A stretch of DNA of 64,000 nt from Faecalicatena_A orotica (GTDB taxonomy: Bacteria > Bacillota > Clostridia > Lachnospirales > Lachnospiraceae). The notes beneath the pieces are model-generated. The model was not told the origin of the DNA. It did not search any database and saw only the letters and a program-made list of their open reading frames with translations. Made by a program: the position numbers and the translations under genes. Location of the stretch: NCBI RefSeq assembly GCF_040545875.1, contig NZ_JBEPMR010000001.1; one strand, given 5' to 3'. Each line of letters starts with the position of its first letter. The stretch's first letter is position 1. Below, piece by piece: positions 8,672-17,762 of the stretch.

Positions 8672-8962
8672 TTATCCCTCCATAATAATTGCTCTTGAAT
8701 CTACAGAATTCTCCCTTTTGACTGCGATTTTTCTATATTCCTCTGACTGGAAACAGGATTCAAGCTGTTCTCTCGTGTCCCACTCGATGATAATAAATCT
8801 CTCTGGCTTCCACTTACCTGTTAAAGGCTGTATCTTTTCTGTACGTACCAGATAACGCCCTTTATACTTTTCTACTATCGGTCTTACACTACGGATATAA
8901 TCGTCATACTCCCCTCTTCCTTTTTGACTGTCAATATAAGTTTCAGCTACAAAATAAACCAT
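8672..8962 (-). CDS. DUF1330 family protein
   Basis: 96 residues starting at the ATG at 8962 with AGGAGGG upstream; a longer frame to 9034 would cross the operator and is rejected. The pattern KGRYLVRTEKIQPLTGKWKPERFIIIEW followed by CFQSEEYRK is characteristic of DUF1330 (COG5470). These are small ferredoxin-like alpha+beta-barrel proteins whose reaction is not established, although the fold is shared with small monooxygenases. It is the first gene of a two-gene operon with a beta-lactamase-fold hydrolase, suggesting modification or detoxification of a small molecule. Confidence 0.8.
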   Translation of the reverse strand: MVYFVAETYIDSQKGRGEYDDYIRSVRPIVEKYKGRYLVRTEKIQPLTGKWKPERFIIIEWDTREQLESCFQSEEYRKIAVKRENSVDSRAIIMEG

Positions 8963-8977
8963 AATACCCTCCTTTCT

Positions 8978-9007
8978 ATGCAAGTGTTCACTTGCATGGT
9001 AATTATA
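8978..9007 (-). promoter_or_regulatory. TetR operator and -10 box of the DUF1330 operon
   Basis: On the minus strand a TATAAT box (9002-9007) is followed by a perfect palindrome, ATGCAAGTG-TT-CACTTGCAT on the plus strand (8978-8997). The same 9-2-9 palindrome, with one symmetric change, sits on the promoter of the adjacent tetR gene. The -35 box is weak. Confidence 0.85.
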
Positions 9008-9011
9008 AAAG

Positions 9012-9035
9012 AATGGTGCCTTTTTAAGCACCATT
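9012..9035 (-). terminator. Hairpin between tetR and the DUF1330 operon
   Basis: AATGGTGC (9012-9019) pairs with GCACCATT (9028-9035) five bases after the tetR stop. It is a plausible terminator or attenuator, although the T-tract on the minus strand is short. Confidence 0.5.
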
Positions 9036-9039
9036 AGCT

Positions 9040-9612
9040 TTACGAAATTCCCTGTACAAATACATGCACACTTTCGCGTATATACTTCTCTTTCTCAAGT
9101 TCCGTAAGCTGTTTTCCAAAGGATGCATCCAGAAAAACGAAGCCGAAATTCATAGATAAAAACATCATAGAAAGGCTCTCACAATCCACATCCGGAAGCT
9201 TTCCATCTGCCTTCATCTCCTGAAAATACCTGACCAGCACATTCTTAAACAGCTGGGGCACTTTTAAAATTCCCTCCGATGTATCCTGATACAGCTCGGG
9301 TACGCGAAGCCCAAGTGATACCTTTACCATGCGCGGCGTCACTTTTCTCATATATACCTCTGCAAAATGCAGCAGGTCCTTTTCCAGACTGCCCTCATAC
9401 TTAAAATCTGCTTCCTTCAGACAGGGATTCCATTCCGGCAGTGTCATGGCCGAAAGCACGATCTCCTTCTTGCCCTTAAACTTCCTGAATATCGTGCATT
9501 CGTTCACCCCTGCACGGAGTGCAATGTCCTTTGTAGTCGTGGAGGGATAGCTGCGCTCCATAATCAATGACATGGCCGCATCTATGATCTTAAGCTGTGT
9601 TTCATCAAGCAT
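9040..9612 (-). CDS. TetR family transcriptional regulator
   Basis: 190 residues from the ATG at 9612, with GGGGGGAAGG upstream. A TTG at 9636 would also open the frame but falls inside the operator. The N-terminal helix-turn-helix (TTTKDIALRAGVNECTIFRKFKGKKEIV) is typical of TetR repressors. Matching palindromes at its own promoter (9631-9650) and at the downstream DUF1330 operon (8978-8997) show both autoregulation and a direct target. The von Willebrand gene that diverges at 9763 shares the upstream region and may be a third target. The inducer is unknown. Confidence 0.9.
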   Translation of the reverse strand: MLDETQLKIIDAAMSLIMERSYPSTTTKDIALRAGVNECTIFRKFKGKKEIVLSAMTLPEWNPCLKEADFKYEGSLEKDLLHFAEVYMRKVTPRMVKVSLGLRVPELYQDTSEGILKVPQLFKNVLVRYFQEMKADGKLPDVDCESLSMMFLSMNFGFVFLDASFGKQLTELEKEKYIRESVHVFVQGIS

Positions 9613-9630
9613 AGCTGCCTTCCCCCCCTT

Positions 9631-9677
9631 ATGCAAGTACTTACTTGCATCATAGCATTTTTCTTTCTGATTGTCAA
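9631..9677 (-). promoter_or_regulatory. tetR promoter with 9-2-9 palindromic operator
   Basis: On the minus strand TTGACA (9672-9677), 17 bases and TATGAT (9649-9654) form a strong promoter. The palindrome ATGCAAGTA-CT-TACTTGCAT (9631-9650) covers the start point. It matches the operator at 8978-8997 apart from one symmetric base pair and the two central bases. Confidence 0.88.
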
Positions 9678-9762
9678 ATCAAGTACCCATTTCATCGTTA
9701 TTCATATACTAATTAAGAACAAGCTGCATTTTGCCGCCTCACGGCGGCGGATCGGAGATCTT

Positions 9763-12249
9763 ATGCCTGAAACAAAAATCCCATGCCCATACCAGGGCCC
9801 TGGTAAACAAAACCCCGTCTCCATTGGAGGCTATGATATGATACGTTTAACCGGTGATCCGTCTGATCCCGATTACTGGAATACCTCCGGACTGACATCC
9901 GTTTATGATGCCGGACACGATAAAGGCAGCGGAGGCATCCTTACCTTTCATGACCTGCTGCGCATTTCAAAGGGGGCCATTGGTGACTGCTCTGCTACTG
10001 TCACACTAGATATCGAAGCCAGTCCCCCTGTCTACTCTTATTATCCTCCCCACTCTCTGGATGTGGTTTTTGTACTTGACGTCACTGCCAGTATGATGTC
10101 GGGAAAAAGCAGGAAAATGGCACTGGCAAAGCGGGCGCTTATCCAGACTATCCAATTACTCTGGGAACAAAACAAAGAAACCCGCATCACCATTGTTCCC
10201 TATGCGCGGGATGCCTACATTCCCAATCCCTTTGGCGGACTCTCATACAATTATCTGGGAACACTTTTCACATGGCGCCGTTCAACCACCAGCGGCAACT
10301 ATATTGGCCAGATTCTGGGATACCGCAACGGCTCTTTTGTTTCGACTACAGATATCCCCGCCTATATGGCACAGTCTGAGCCATTAGCTGCCAGCGCCAA
10401 TCTGAGCCTGTACAATTATTATAACTATTACAAAATCCAGTATTCTGACATTTACAATGAAGATGGCTCTGCCCGGCCTGATACAGTGCTGGCGGGTTAC
10501 CTCAGCACGGTCTATGCACAGAATCCATCTGCATACAACGGAAACCTTATAGAATCAGTTGCCTCCGGTGCCCCGCTTACTTCAGAGCAGCTTCCTTACA
10601 GCATGAACGACACCGGCTATGAGAATAATACGATACTGGAAAATCTGATCTGGGCCATCCCTTATGGGGAAGACACAAACACACAGGCTGGATTAAACGA
10701 AGCCTGTACACTTTTCAAAACTCCGGGATTTGCACAGTCCGATGATATACTGCGCCGGGCTGTCATACTGATCACTGACGGGCAGGCGAACCGTTCCGTC
10801 AATCCCAGTTATCCGGATATATATGCAGCACCGGGAAGTACGGACAGTGATTTCCTCCCCGATATTCCGGGCGGGATATGGAAATACTTCCTTTATCTTA
10901 AACAGACTGTTCCAAACCTGATTTCAGAGGTTGCCAGCCGCTCTGCCAACAATGAGGAACTGCTGCTTGCCATGCAGCGTGCCTATGAGACTGCCGTAGA
11001 AATCAAATCGCCTTCCGGCGGCAATGCTTCCCTGTTTGTCCTTGGTATCGAAATTGATGCACAGTCCCCGGGGCCGTACACAAGAGAGGACGTTCTGGAT
11101 ATTCTGCGTACAATTGCCACTACGGGTTCCTACCTGCATGAGGCCGCCGAAGACAGCTCACAGAATCCTATTATTGAAGAACTGAAGCGCCTTGCACGTA
11201 ATCTGTTAATTCTTACCGGAAGTCTTCAGGTTACGGTCACTGATTCCATTAACACCGCACTTTTCGAATATGTTCCCGGTTCACTCCGAATCTTCGGAAC
11301 GCAGGATACATTAAAATTAAAATCTGTCAGTGCCCCCAATATTACGGACCCCTCGGACCCTGAGTATACTGTCTATCAAAAACCGGCCCTGCTGCCCGAT
11401 ATCAGTGACCAGAATGTCCAGGACGGTATTATTACCATAAACCTTGGGGACCTGCCCTACGCTCCCGCTGCACCGGAAAGCAGGACCCACATCCGGCTGA
11501 CCTATCATATCCGTGCAAAAGGGGCGGCCCACGGATCACACCTGCATACAAACAAGGATTCCGAAACTGCCGTGTCCTTCCTTGAGCCAAACCATCTGAC
11601 AGCCGACTCTCCACTGCTTACTTATGATAATCCGCTGCGCACACTGCACTTCCCTACTCCTATAGTATCCTGTAACGCAGACTATACGATTGAAAAATAT
11701 ACCGGGACTGCCACGGATGATGTATTCTATAAATCCATTTCCGTCACAGCCTGCCAGACCGTTTATTACCGTTTTGAAGTACACAATTATACGGACTCTG
11801 ATGCAGTGTTCCCGCTTCTGTATGATGTCAGAGGGGTTCAGACCATAGAAGAGGCCCGTTCAAACCCTGACCGTCTCATCATCGCTGAAAATTTCACTGT
11901 GCCCGCCCAGAGTACGGCCGAATTTACGACCGGCTACAAAACCTCCTGCAGTGAGGGTACTGTCTCTGATTTCGCGGTGCTGGAAACAGGAGACACTTAT
12001 CTCTACGACAATGCCTCCGTGATCGTACATGATGACACTGCTTATTATACCGTAGAGTATCTGGATAAATGTACGGGACAGCGTATCTGCCCAGACCTGC
12101 TCGTTGCAGATGTGGCTGCCTGTTCAGTCATCTCAGCACACGACCATATCCGGTGCCTCCCATGCTGGAAATTCGTCTGTGCCATACCGTATCATCTTCA
12201 TTTGTGCGAAGGGGAAAATATACTGAAACTTTACTATGTTCCCTGCTAA
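9763..12249 (+). CDS. Large von Willebrand factor A domain protein
   Basis: 828 residues from the ATG at 9763 (GGAG at 9754-9757). A vWA domain spans about residues 98-400 with a metal-site motif DVTAS (D106, T108, S110) and a TDGQAN segment (D339). It is followed by beta-rich repeats resembling adhesin modules and a cysteine-rich MucBP-like tail (YTVEYLDKCTGQ...). It looks like a surface adhesin or pilin-like protein. However, I see no signal peptide at this start, no LPxTG motif and no terminal hydrophobic anchor. A longer frame from 9631 would add a hydrophobic segment but begins inside the TetR operator without a ribosome site. Export and localisation are therefore unresolved. Confidence 0.75.
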   Translation: MPETKIPCPYQGPGKQNPVSIGGYDMIRLTGDPSDPDYWNTSGLTSVYDAGHDKGSGGILTFHDLLRISKGAIGDCSATVTLDIEASPPVYSYYPPHSLDVVFVLDVTASMMSGKSRKMALAKRALIQTIQLLWEQNKETRITIVPYARDAYIPNPFGGLSYNYLGTLFTWRRSTTSGNYIGQILGYRNGSFVSTTDIPAYMAQSEPLAASANLSLYNYYNYYKIQYSDIYNEDGSARPDTVLAGYLSTVYAQNPSAYNGNLIESVASGAPLTSEQLPYSMNDTGYENNTILENLIWAIPYGEDTNTQAGLNEACTLFKTPGFAQSDDILRRAVILITDGQANRSVNPSYPDIYAAPGSTDSDFLPDIPGGIWKYFLYLKQTVPNLISEVASRSANNEELLLAMQRAYETAVEIKSPSGGNASLFVLGIEIDAQSPGPYTREDVLDILRTIATTGSYLHEAAEDSSQNPIIEELKRLARNLLILTGSLQVTVTDSINTALFEYVPGSLRIFGTQDTLKLKSVSAPNITDPSDPEYTVYQKPALLPDISDQNVQDGIITINLGDLPYAPAAPESRTHIRLTYHIRAKGAAHGSHLHTNKDSETAVSFLEPNHLTADSPLLTYDNPLRTLHFPTPIVSCNADYTIEKYTGTATDDVFYKSISVTACQTVYYRFEVHNYTDSDAVFPLLYDVRGVQTIEEARSNPDRLIIAENFTVPAQSTAEFTTGYKTSCSEGTVSDFAVLETGDTYLYDNASVIVHDDTAYYTVEYLDKCTGQRICPDLLVADVAACSVISAHDHIRCLPCWKFVCAIPYHLHLCEGENILKLYYVPC

Positions 12250-12266
12250 TTGCTATATCGTAACAA

Positions 12267-12287
12267 CTGCCCCCTAAACGGGGGCAG
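12267..12287. terminator. Bidirectional terminator, convergent genes
   Basis: CTGCCCCC (12267-12274) and GGGGGCAG (12280-12287) form a compact GC hairpin. It ends the vWA gene and overlaps the stop codon of the convergent gene. Confidence 0.75.
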
Positions 12288-13308
12288 ATATTCTTCCAAA
12301 ATTCCGTAAAAACAACATGATATCAATAGCTTTGACACCCATCCACCAGTTTTCACTGATTGCGAATTCCTTCGCATACTTTTCTCCCAAATTAAACCAG
12401 TTCCATGTAATATTCCAGACTCCGCCCGGATTCCTCGTCTCCACCAGATAATCCAGTTCTTTTTCCACGATCTCCTCATTTCCCTTATAGAAAGGACTTT
12501 CAGTGGACGGGATGAATTCTGACGGTCTTGGTGTATACCCGGCCCATTTCTCAGGATTTCTCTCTATCCTCTGATTCACAGCCGCAGCCATCTTTTCCAT
12601 CAGGCTGCCGCATTCAAAGGAGTCTGCAAGGCCGGTTCTCATAATCTCTCCCAACAGGGCCAGTACACCTCCGGCACCCATTTCACCTAAATCCTCTGTA
12701 TCCGATACCTTTTCCAAAATCTGCTTTGTATATCCCGCAGCTTTCTGGAACAACGCAGAATCCCTGTCTGCATATCCGAGTACAAAGGCACACAGTGTTG
12801 CGGTCAGTCCTAAATCCTGCACCCGGTTGCTTTCCTCACTGTAACTCCACCAGGGTGCATGCGCATATAAATCATTGGACGGTACTGAAAAATGCCACCC
12901 TGCTTCATCACTATGTACACCGCTGTCAAGATAACGCAGAATCCCCTGTACTACAGGATGTGCGGCCCCTTCATTATCCAAAAAACCGATCCCTCTTAAG
13001 ATACCGGTAACTACTACCGCACTATACGGTGCCGATTCCGGGTTCCAAATATCAGGCTCTATGGTACTGCTAAAGCCCCCGTCTTCATTCTGATAACAGG
13101 CAAGCGCCTGAACGACCTCTTCTCTGCTCCCGCCCTCAAAATGAAATTTCCACAGGGCCAGTTCCAGCTCCCTTGCATTTCTATGCATCCATGTGCGTAC
13201 TTCCTGATACGCCTTTTGATCAAGTGTTTTCAATGCCGTTTCCTCCATTTGTCTTTTAGATATGATCATATCATACGATCTATACTCTGTATTGTAAAAA
13301 AACGACAT
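12274..13308 (-). CDS. Prenyltransferase/squalene-cyclase-like alpha-toroid protein
   Basis: 344 residues. ACYQNEDGGFSS near residues 70-80 is the QxxDGGF-type repeat of the terpenoid cyclase/prenyltransferase alpha-toroid fold, and a weaker ETRNPGGVWNITWNW repeat occurs near the C-terminus. The catalytic DxDD of squalene-hopene cyclases is not seen, so enzymatic cyclisation is not supported. The start at 13308 has AAGGAA upstream, 12 bases after the stop of the AraC regulator, with which it forms an operon. Substrate and role are unknown. Confidence 0.65.
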   Translation of the reverse strand: MSFFYNTEYRSYDMIISKRQMEETALKTLDQKAYQEVRTWMHRNARELELALWKFHFEGGSREEVVQALACYQNEDGGFSSTIEPDIWNPESAPYSAVVVTGILRGIGFLDNEGAAHPVVQGILRYLDSGVHSDEAGWHFSVPSNDLYAHAPWWSYSEESNRVQDLGLTATLCAFVLGYADRDSALFQKAAGYTKQILEKVSDTEDLGEMGAGGVLALLGEIMRTGLADSFECGSLMEKMAAAVNQRIERNPEKWAGYTPRPSEFIPSTESPFYKGNEEIVEKELDYLVETRNPGGVWNITWNWFNLGEKYAKEFAISENWWMGVKAIDIMLFLRNFGRISAPV

Positions 13309-13320
13309 TGAATTTTCCTT

Positions 13321-14175
13321 TTATCTCCAGCTTTGTGCGATCTTTCTCGCCTCCTCCGGCGACGTCCCGTGGAACCGCCTGAACTCTTTTTGCAGGTGTG
13401 ACTGGTCTGTATACCCGTACCGGTATACGGCATCCAGTATGTCGAACTGAGGGTCTGTAACCAGATTATGCCATACATTCTGGTAACGCACCAGTGTGGC
13501 AACCTTTTTCGGAGGCAGCCCGATCTTCCCTAAGAAGAGCCTTTCCAGCTTCCGCGGACTGACGCAGCAGGATTCGCAGAGTCCCCTGACTGACACGCCG
13601 CCTGAACTGTCCAGTATGTTGTGAACCGCCTGAAACAGATCGGAATTCAGTTCCATATCTGCTAATTTACGGTACAGGAACTGCTCCACCCGTGCGATTC
13701 TTTCCTTCACCGTCAGCAGATAGAAAAACGGCTCAAAAAGGGACCTCCACTCTTTTCCAAGATCATCCATATCAAGATGAAGATTCCGGGTCTCCTGAAA
13801 TTCCAGATTCAGGAAAAGATGTACCGCCCAGAAATGAAACCGGATGGCAAAAACAGTTACCACGTCTGTTTCCCCTCCCTGCACGGTTGTAAAAGGTAAG
13901 TCCTGAATCCCGCACAGCATACCAGTCATCGTCTGCTTCGTATGGTTGACTGAAAGTATGATATCCACACACGTGTCCGGAATAACCAGAACTTCTCTTC
14001 CTGCCGTCTTTGCAAGGTTCTCCCTAATTGTTCCCTCCGTACCTGCTTCGTTTGTAGTCCAGTAACAGGCAATGTATGGCCGCAAAGGTTCCCCCGGGAG
14101 ATATTCCTTATATGTATAATCCGATAAAAACGGACGCGCCGTTATAGGATGGTATATTGTATGAAAGTTCAGCAT
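13321..14175 (-). CDS. AraC family transcriptional regulator
   Basis: 284 residues; AGAGGAGA precedes the ATG at 14175. The C-terminal 100 residues contain two helix-turn-helix motifs (VSVRGLCESCCVSPRKLERLFLGKIG and ILDAVYRYGYTDQSHLQKEFRRFHGTSP), the AraC DNA-binding domain. The N-terminal portion (LRPYIACYWTTNEAG...VIPDTCVDIIL) resembles the sensing domain common in clostridial AraC proteins of the DUF6597 type. It is cotranscribed with the alpha-toroid protein downstream and may control it. Confidence 0.9.
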   Translation of the reverse strand: MLNFHTIYHPITARPFLSDYTYKEYLPGEPLRPYIACYWTTNEAGTEGTIRENLAKTAGREVLVIPDTCVDIILSVNHTKQTMTGMLCGIQDLPFTTVQGGETDVVTVFAIRFHFWAVHLFLNLEFQETRNLHLDMDDLGKEWRSLFEPFFYLLTVKERIARVEQFLYRKLADMELNSDLFQAVHNILDSSGGVSVRGLCESCCVSPRKLERLFLGKIGLPPKKVATLVRYQNVWHNLVTDPQFDILDAVYRYGYTDQSHLQKEFRRFHGTSPEEARKIAQSWR

Positions 14176-14246
14176 GTATGTCTCCTCTTTATTTACGTCC
14201 GTACGGGACCTGTTCTATATCCTGCTGTCTGACTCACCCGTATCAT

Positions 14247-17200
14247 TTACTTCCGGTCCAGATAATGATGCATGACACTAATCAGGTGGTCAACCTCAAT
14301 AGGCTTCATCACATGTTCATTCATTCCCGCCTTCTTTGCACGGTAAACATCATCTGCAAACGCATTCGCTGTCAATGCTATGATCGGAATATCTGCTGCA
14401 TCCGGACGCCGCCCCTCTGCCGCTGACTTACGGATTACTTCTGTAGCTTCGTAACCGTTCAATACAGGCATCTGGATATCCATCAGGATCAGGTCATATG
14501 TTCCCGGCGGATTCGTTTCAAACAAGTCTGCGGCCTCCTGTCCGTTTGCTGCACAAACAACTTCAATCCCATACATATCCAGTAATTCCTTCACGATCTC
14601 CTGATTCAGCAGATTATCCTCCGCAAGCAGAACCCTTGTACCCGTTTCAAATGCATATTCCATATCATCCGGCTTCTGGCTGCATGGCACACTGCCGTCC
14701 TCCGTTTCCGGCACCAGCTTAAGATAGATGGTCACTATGAATTTTGTACCCCGGTTTATTTCGCTTTCCACCTGGATGGTGCCATTCATCATTTGCACCA
14801 GATTCCTTGTTATCGCAAGCCCCAGACCGGTTCCCTGAGTCCAGCCGACACGCGGGTCTTCCGCCCTTTCAAACGGAAGGAACAATTTTTCCTGAAACTC
14901 TTTCGTCATTCCGATTCCATCGTCTTCCACTATAATTTCATAGCAGCCGACTCCGCTTTCACTGGATAGTTTTTCCTCCAGACAGATGCTGATATTTCCT
15001 TCCTCACCGGTATACTTCACCGCATTAGACAAAAGATTCAGAAGCACCTGCTTGACACGGGCGGCATCACCACGAACGGCATTGTGCTCCATTTTTTTTA
15101 CGCTTACTGAAAAATGCTGCTTCTTTGAGCCGGCCTCTGGCTGTATAATCTGTGACACATCTTCCAGTAGTTCAGTCAGCCGTATCGGTTCCTCATTCAG
15201 ACCTACATTTCCAGATTCTATTTTAGACATGTCCAGCACTTCATTGATCAATTCCAGCAGGTGCGCCCCCGACAGGCTGATTTTCTGCAGGCAGTCCTCG
15301 ATTTTCTCCTGACTGCCTATATTCTTTTCCGCAATCGCTGTCATTCCCATGATCGCATTCATCGGTGTCCGGATGTCATGGCTCATTCTGGATAAGAAAT
15401 CCGACTTGGCCCTGTTTGCACGGTCCAGTGAGTGATATGCTTCCTCCAGAGCGGCTTTGGCCCTTTTTTCTTCTTCATAATATTCCAGTTCCCGCTGTTT
15501 CTCTTCACTGATGTTCCTGAATGCGATGATAATCGTCCTTGGTTTTCCGTTCTCAATAGAAACCGGGTAAATTTCCAGTCTCAGCCAGAGGTCAGGATTC
15601 TGATGCCGGAATTCAACTTCCGTATGTTCATTCTTCCCTGTCAGTTTATTCAGAAGCCACTCTCTCTGGCAGATTTCTGCCACCCTGTTTAAGTCATCCT
15701 GATTGATGCTGTGCAGGATGTATTTCCTTAATCCCTCTGTAAACGAACCCCTCCGGGGAAGGATATCCCCTTCGTTCACCTCCGGCATACGGACTGCATA
15801 ATAATTGTCCTGAAAAAGGTCTACATAAAACATACTGATATAGACATCGTTGATTGCCTGCAGCGCCGACTGGTTCATATACAAACGTTCACTGTTCTCA
15901 AAAAGCTTTGACTTCATGCTGTGTATATTCTGCAGTGCCCCCACAACCCGGGCCGGCCTTCCTTCTTCCGTGATCAGCCTGCAGTTTACCCGGAACCATA
16001 TAAACTTCCCTCTTTCTCCTCCCGGAGTCGTACAGCGTACATCAAACACCTCACTGCGGCCGTGGCAGATATTGTCAAGCACCTTGGGGGCGTCATCCGG
16101 ATGCACAATCTGCTCATCCAGAATGATTTCCGAATAACGGTTCAACTCATGCCGCACAACCCCGCCGCCTGCCTGTGGTTCATAGCTGATAAACGTATCG
16201 GTATCCATCAGGTACTCGAACATGACTGCCGCACTCGCCTCCATTGCCACGCGGTACAGGTCCTGTTCCCGGTTGAGCCTTTGCTGGAGGTTTTTCCGGG
16301 GTGTGATATCGACTACGGTCCTCTGTATAATAAGCTCTTTCTCAGCTGTCATCCCAACGATCATGCTCGTCCCGTCCATCCAGTGGATAGAACCGTCTTT
16401 CCACTTCACACGGTATTCAAGATCCTGCCGGTCCCCTGTCTGGTGAAGCTTTGAATAATGTGCTCTGATCTTTTGCTGGTCTTCCTCCAGAACTGCACCA
16501 AGTACGCCGTCATGCCAGTCGTTTACCCCTTCCTCTATATCACGGTATCCCATGAGTGATACAGTTGCCTTATTAAGGGAAATGAGCTGGCTTACGCCGT
16601 CATTTCTCTGTACGAAACGAATAATCCCGCACGGTACTGTATCATAGATACTTGTCAGAAGCTCAGTCTGCTCTCTCAGCCGCTGGGCATCCTCCTCTGT
16701 CCGGGTGATATCCAGATAGAGGCTGTTGACCATCCACCTGCCATCCACATCCTGTGCCTTTTTCCCGCTGTCCATCACCCACTTCAGACTGCCGTCCCTG
16801 CAGCGCACCCTGTAACGGGTAGAATAAGTCAGGCCGCCGTCCCTGAATGCCTCCGCACAATCGGCAAGTGCTTTATCCAGATCAGGAGGATATACTGTTC
16901 CTACCGCCGTCCCGCCTGTAACTTCCATAAATTCTTCCACCGTATATCCAAAGAGGGCCGCCGCCTCTTTGCTGACAAATGCGAAAGAATAGGTGTCATC
17001 ATCATTACTGATCTTAAGCCCTCCGGCAATAGAAGACATAATCACTTCCAGCTGGCGGTTCTGCTGTTTGATTTCCTCTTCCAATGCAGTCAGGCGTTCC
17101 TGAACATAATCAAAGGACTGCCGTCCGATTTTTTCCGGGAAAATTTCTCCTTCAACCATTTCCTGATAAGGGTTGGAACAATGAATGTGTACACACTTCA

Positions 17201-17561
17201 TTCCATCTTCTGTATCCTGAAGTACAAAGGTAACTCTCTGATGGACTTTGAGATACATCCCGGTATCCGGATTCGTCGCAATCCACATACGCCCCGATAC
17301 GACATACATATTCTCAGCCGGACAAATGACCTCATATTCCTCGTCTGATATCGTGCAGTCCGGTATTCCCTCTTTAAACTCACGAAACTGCGTGATAATG
17401 TTGTCCCTCCCTGTGAGATATTCCTCTTCCCCGGCCCCGAACCATGAAATCTGCATTGCAAAATGGTCAATAATCCATCTTGTATCGTGCTCGCAGTAAT
17501 GCTTGTGCATCATTAGGCTGGCTATTCTTCTCGCTTCTTCTATCCGCTGATTTTTATTCAT
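14247..17561 (-). CDS. Soluble hybrid histidine kinase: SnoaL-like, multi-PAS, HisKA, HATPase, receiver
   Basis: 1104 residues with no membrane segment. Residues 1-145 resemble a SnoaL/NTF2-like fold, and a coiled coil follows at about 150-175. Three to four PAS domains occupy about 175-700 (repeated RCRDGSLKWV- and KWKDGSIHWM-like segments). HisKA carries MSHDIRTPMNAIMG with H728; a HATPase domain has LNLLSNAVKYTGEEG and GTGLGL. The C-terminal receiver has LMDIQMP with D1028. It should autophosphorylate and pass phosphate to its own receiver; an output partner is not encoded nearby. An SnoaL-like N-terminus on a hybrid kinase suggests direct cytosolic ligand sensing. AGGAG precedes the ATG at 17561. 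Confidence 0.85.
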   Translation of the reverse strand: MNKNQRIEEARRIASLMMHKHYCEHDTRWIIDHFAMQISWFGAGEEEYLTGRDNIITQFREFKEGIPDCTISDEEYEVICPAENMYVVSGRMWIATNPDTGMYLKVHQRVTFVLQDTEDGMKCVHIHCSNPYQEMVEGEIFPEKIGRQSFDYVQERLTALEEEIKQQNRQLEVIMSSIAGGLKISNDDDTYSFAFVSKEAAALFGYTVEEFMEVTGGTAVGTVYPPDLDKALADCAEAFRDGGLTYSTRYRVRCRDGSLKWVMDSGKKAQDVDGRWMVNSLYLDITRTEEDAQRLREQTELLTSIYDTVPCGIIRFVQRNDGVSQLISLNKATVSLMGYRDIEEGVNDWHDGVLGAVLEEDQQKIRAHYSKLHQTGDRQDLEYRVKWKDGSIHWMDGTSMIVGMTAEKELIIQRTVVDITPRKNLQQRLNREQDLYRVAMEASAAVMFEYLMDTDTFISYEPQAGGGVVRHELNRYSEIILDEQIVHPDDAPKVLDNICHGRSEVFDVRCTTPGGERGKFIWFRVNCRLITEEGRPARVVGALQNIHSMKSKLFENSERLYMNQSALQAINDVYISMFYVDLFQDNYYAVRMPEVNEGDILPRRGSFTEGLRKYILHSINQDDLNRVAEICQREWLLNKLTGKNEHTEVEFRHQNPDLWLRLEIYPVSIENGKPRTIIIAFRNISEEKQRELEYYEEEKRAKAALEEAYHSLDRANRAKSDFLSRMSHDIRTPMNAIMGMTAIAEKNIGSQEKIEDCLQKISLSGAHLLELINEVLDMSKIESGNVGLNEEPIRLTELLEDVSQIIQPEAGSKKQHFSVSVKKMEHNAVRGDAARVKQVLLNLLSNAVKYTGEEGNISICLEEKLSSESGVGCYEIIVEDDGIGMTKEFQEKLFLPFERAEDPRVGWTQGTGLGLAITRNLVQMMNGTIQVESEINRGTKFIVTIYLKLVPETEDGSVPCSQKPDDMEYAFETGTRVLLAEDNLLNQEIVKELLDMYGIEVVCAANGQEAADLFETNPPGTYDLILMDIQMPVLNGYEATEVIRKSAAEGRRPDAADIPIIALTANAFADDVYRAKKAGMNEHVMKPIEVDHLISVMHHYLDRK

Positions 17562-17682
17562 GTCTGCTGCTCCTGCCCTCTATAGACTTATGTATGCATC
17601 ATTATATCATAAATACAAAACCCGCGAAATACTTCATTCCATATTTCAGTTTACATTCCGGCGCATATGCAGGGAGAAAATA

Positions 17683-17725
17683 ATCCGGACAGCATCCTCT
17701 ATGTTTCCTAGAACGCTGCCCGGAT
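17683..17725 (-). terminator. Terminator after guaB
   Basis: ATCCGGACAGC (17683-17693) pairs with GCTGCCCGGAT (17715-17725) with one mismatch and is T-rich on the minus-strand 3' side. It lies 37 bases beyond the IMP dehydrogenase stop. Confidence 0.65.
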
Positions 17726-17762
17726 AAAAATGTGTATCTTATGCTTCTGTAAGTTTTCCGCG

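Noticed and set aside
9631..9762. Hydrophobic N-terminal extension of the vWA protein
   Set aside because: It begins within the TetR palindrome and has no ribosome site; kept only as an open question.
12069..12263. 64-codon frame overlapping the end of the vWA gene
   Set aside because: Shadow frame of the real gene with no supporting features.
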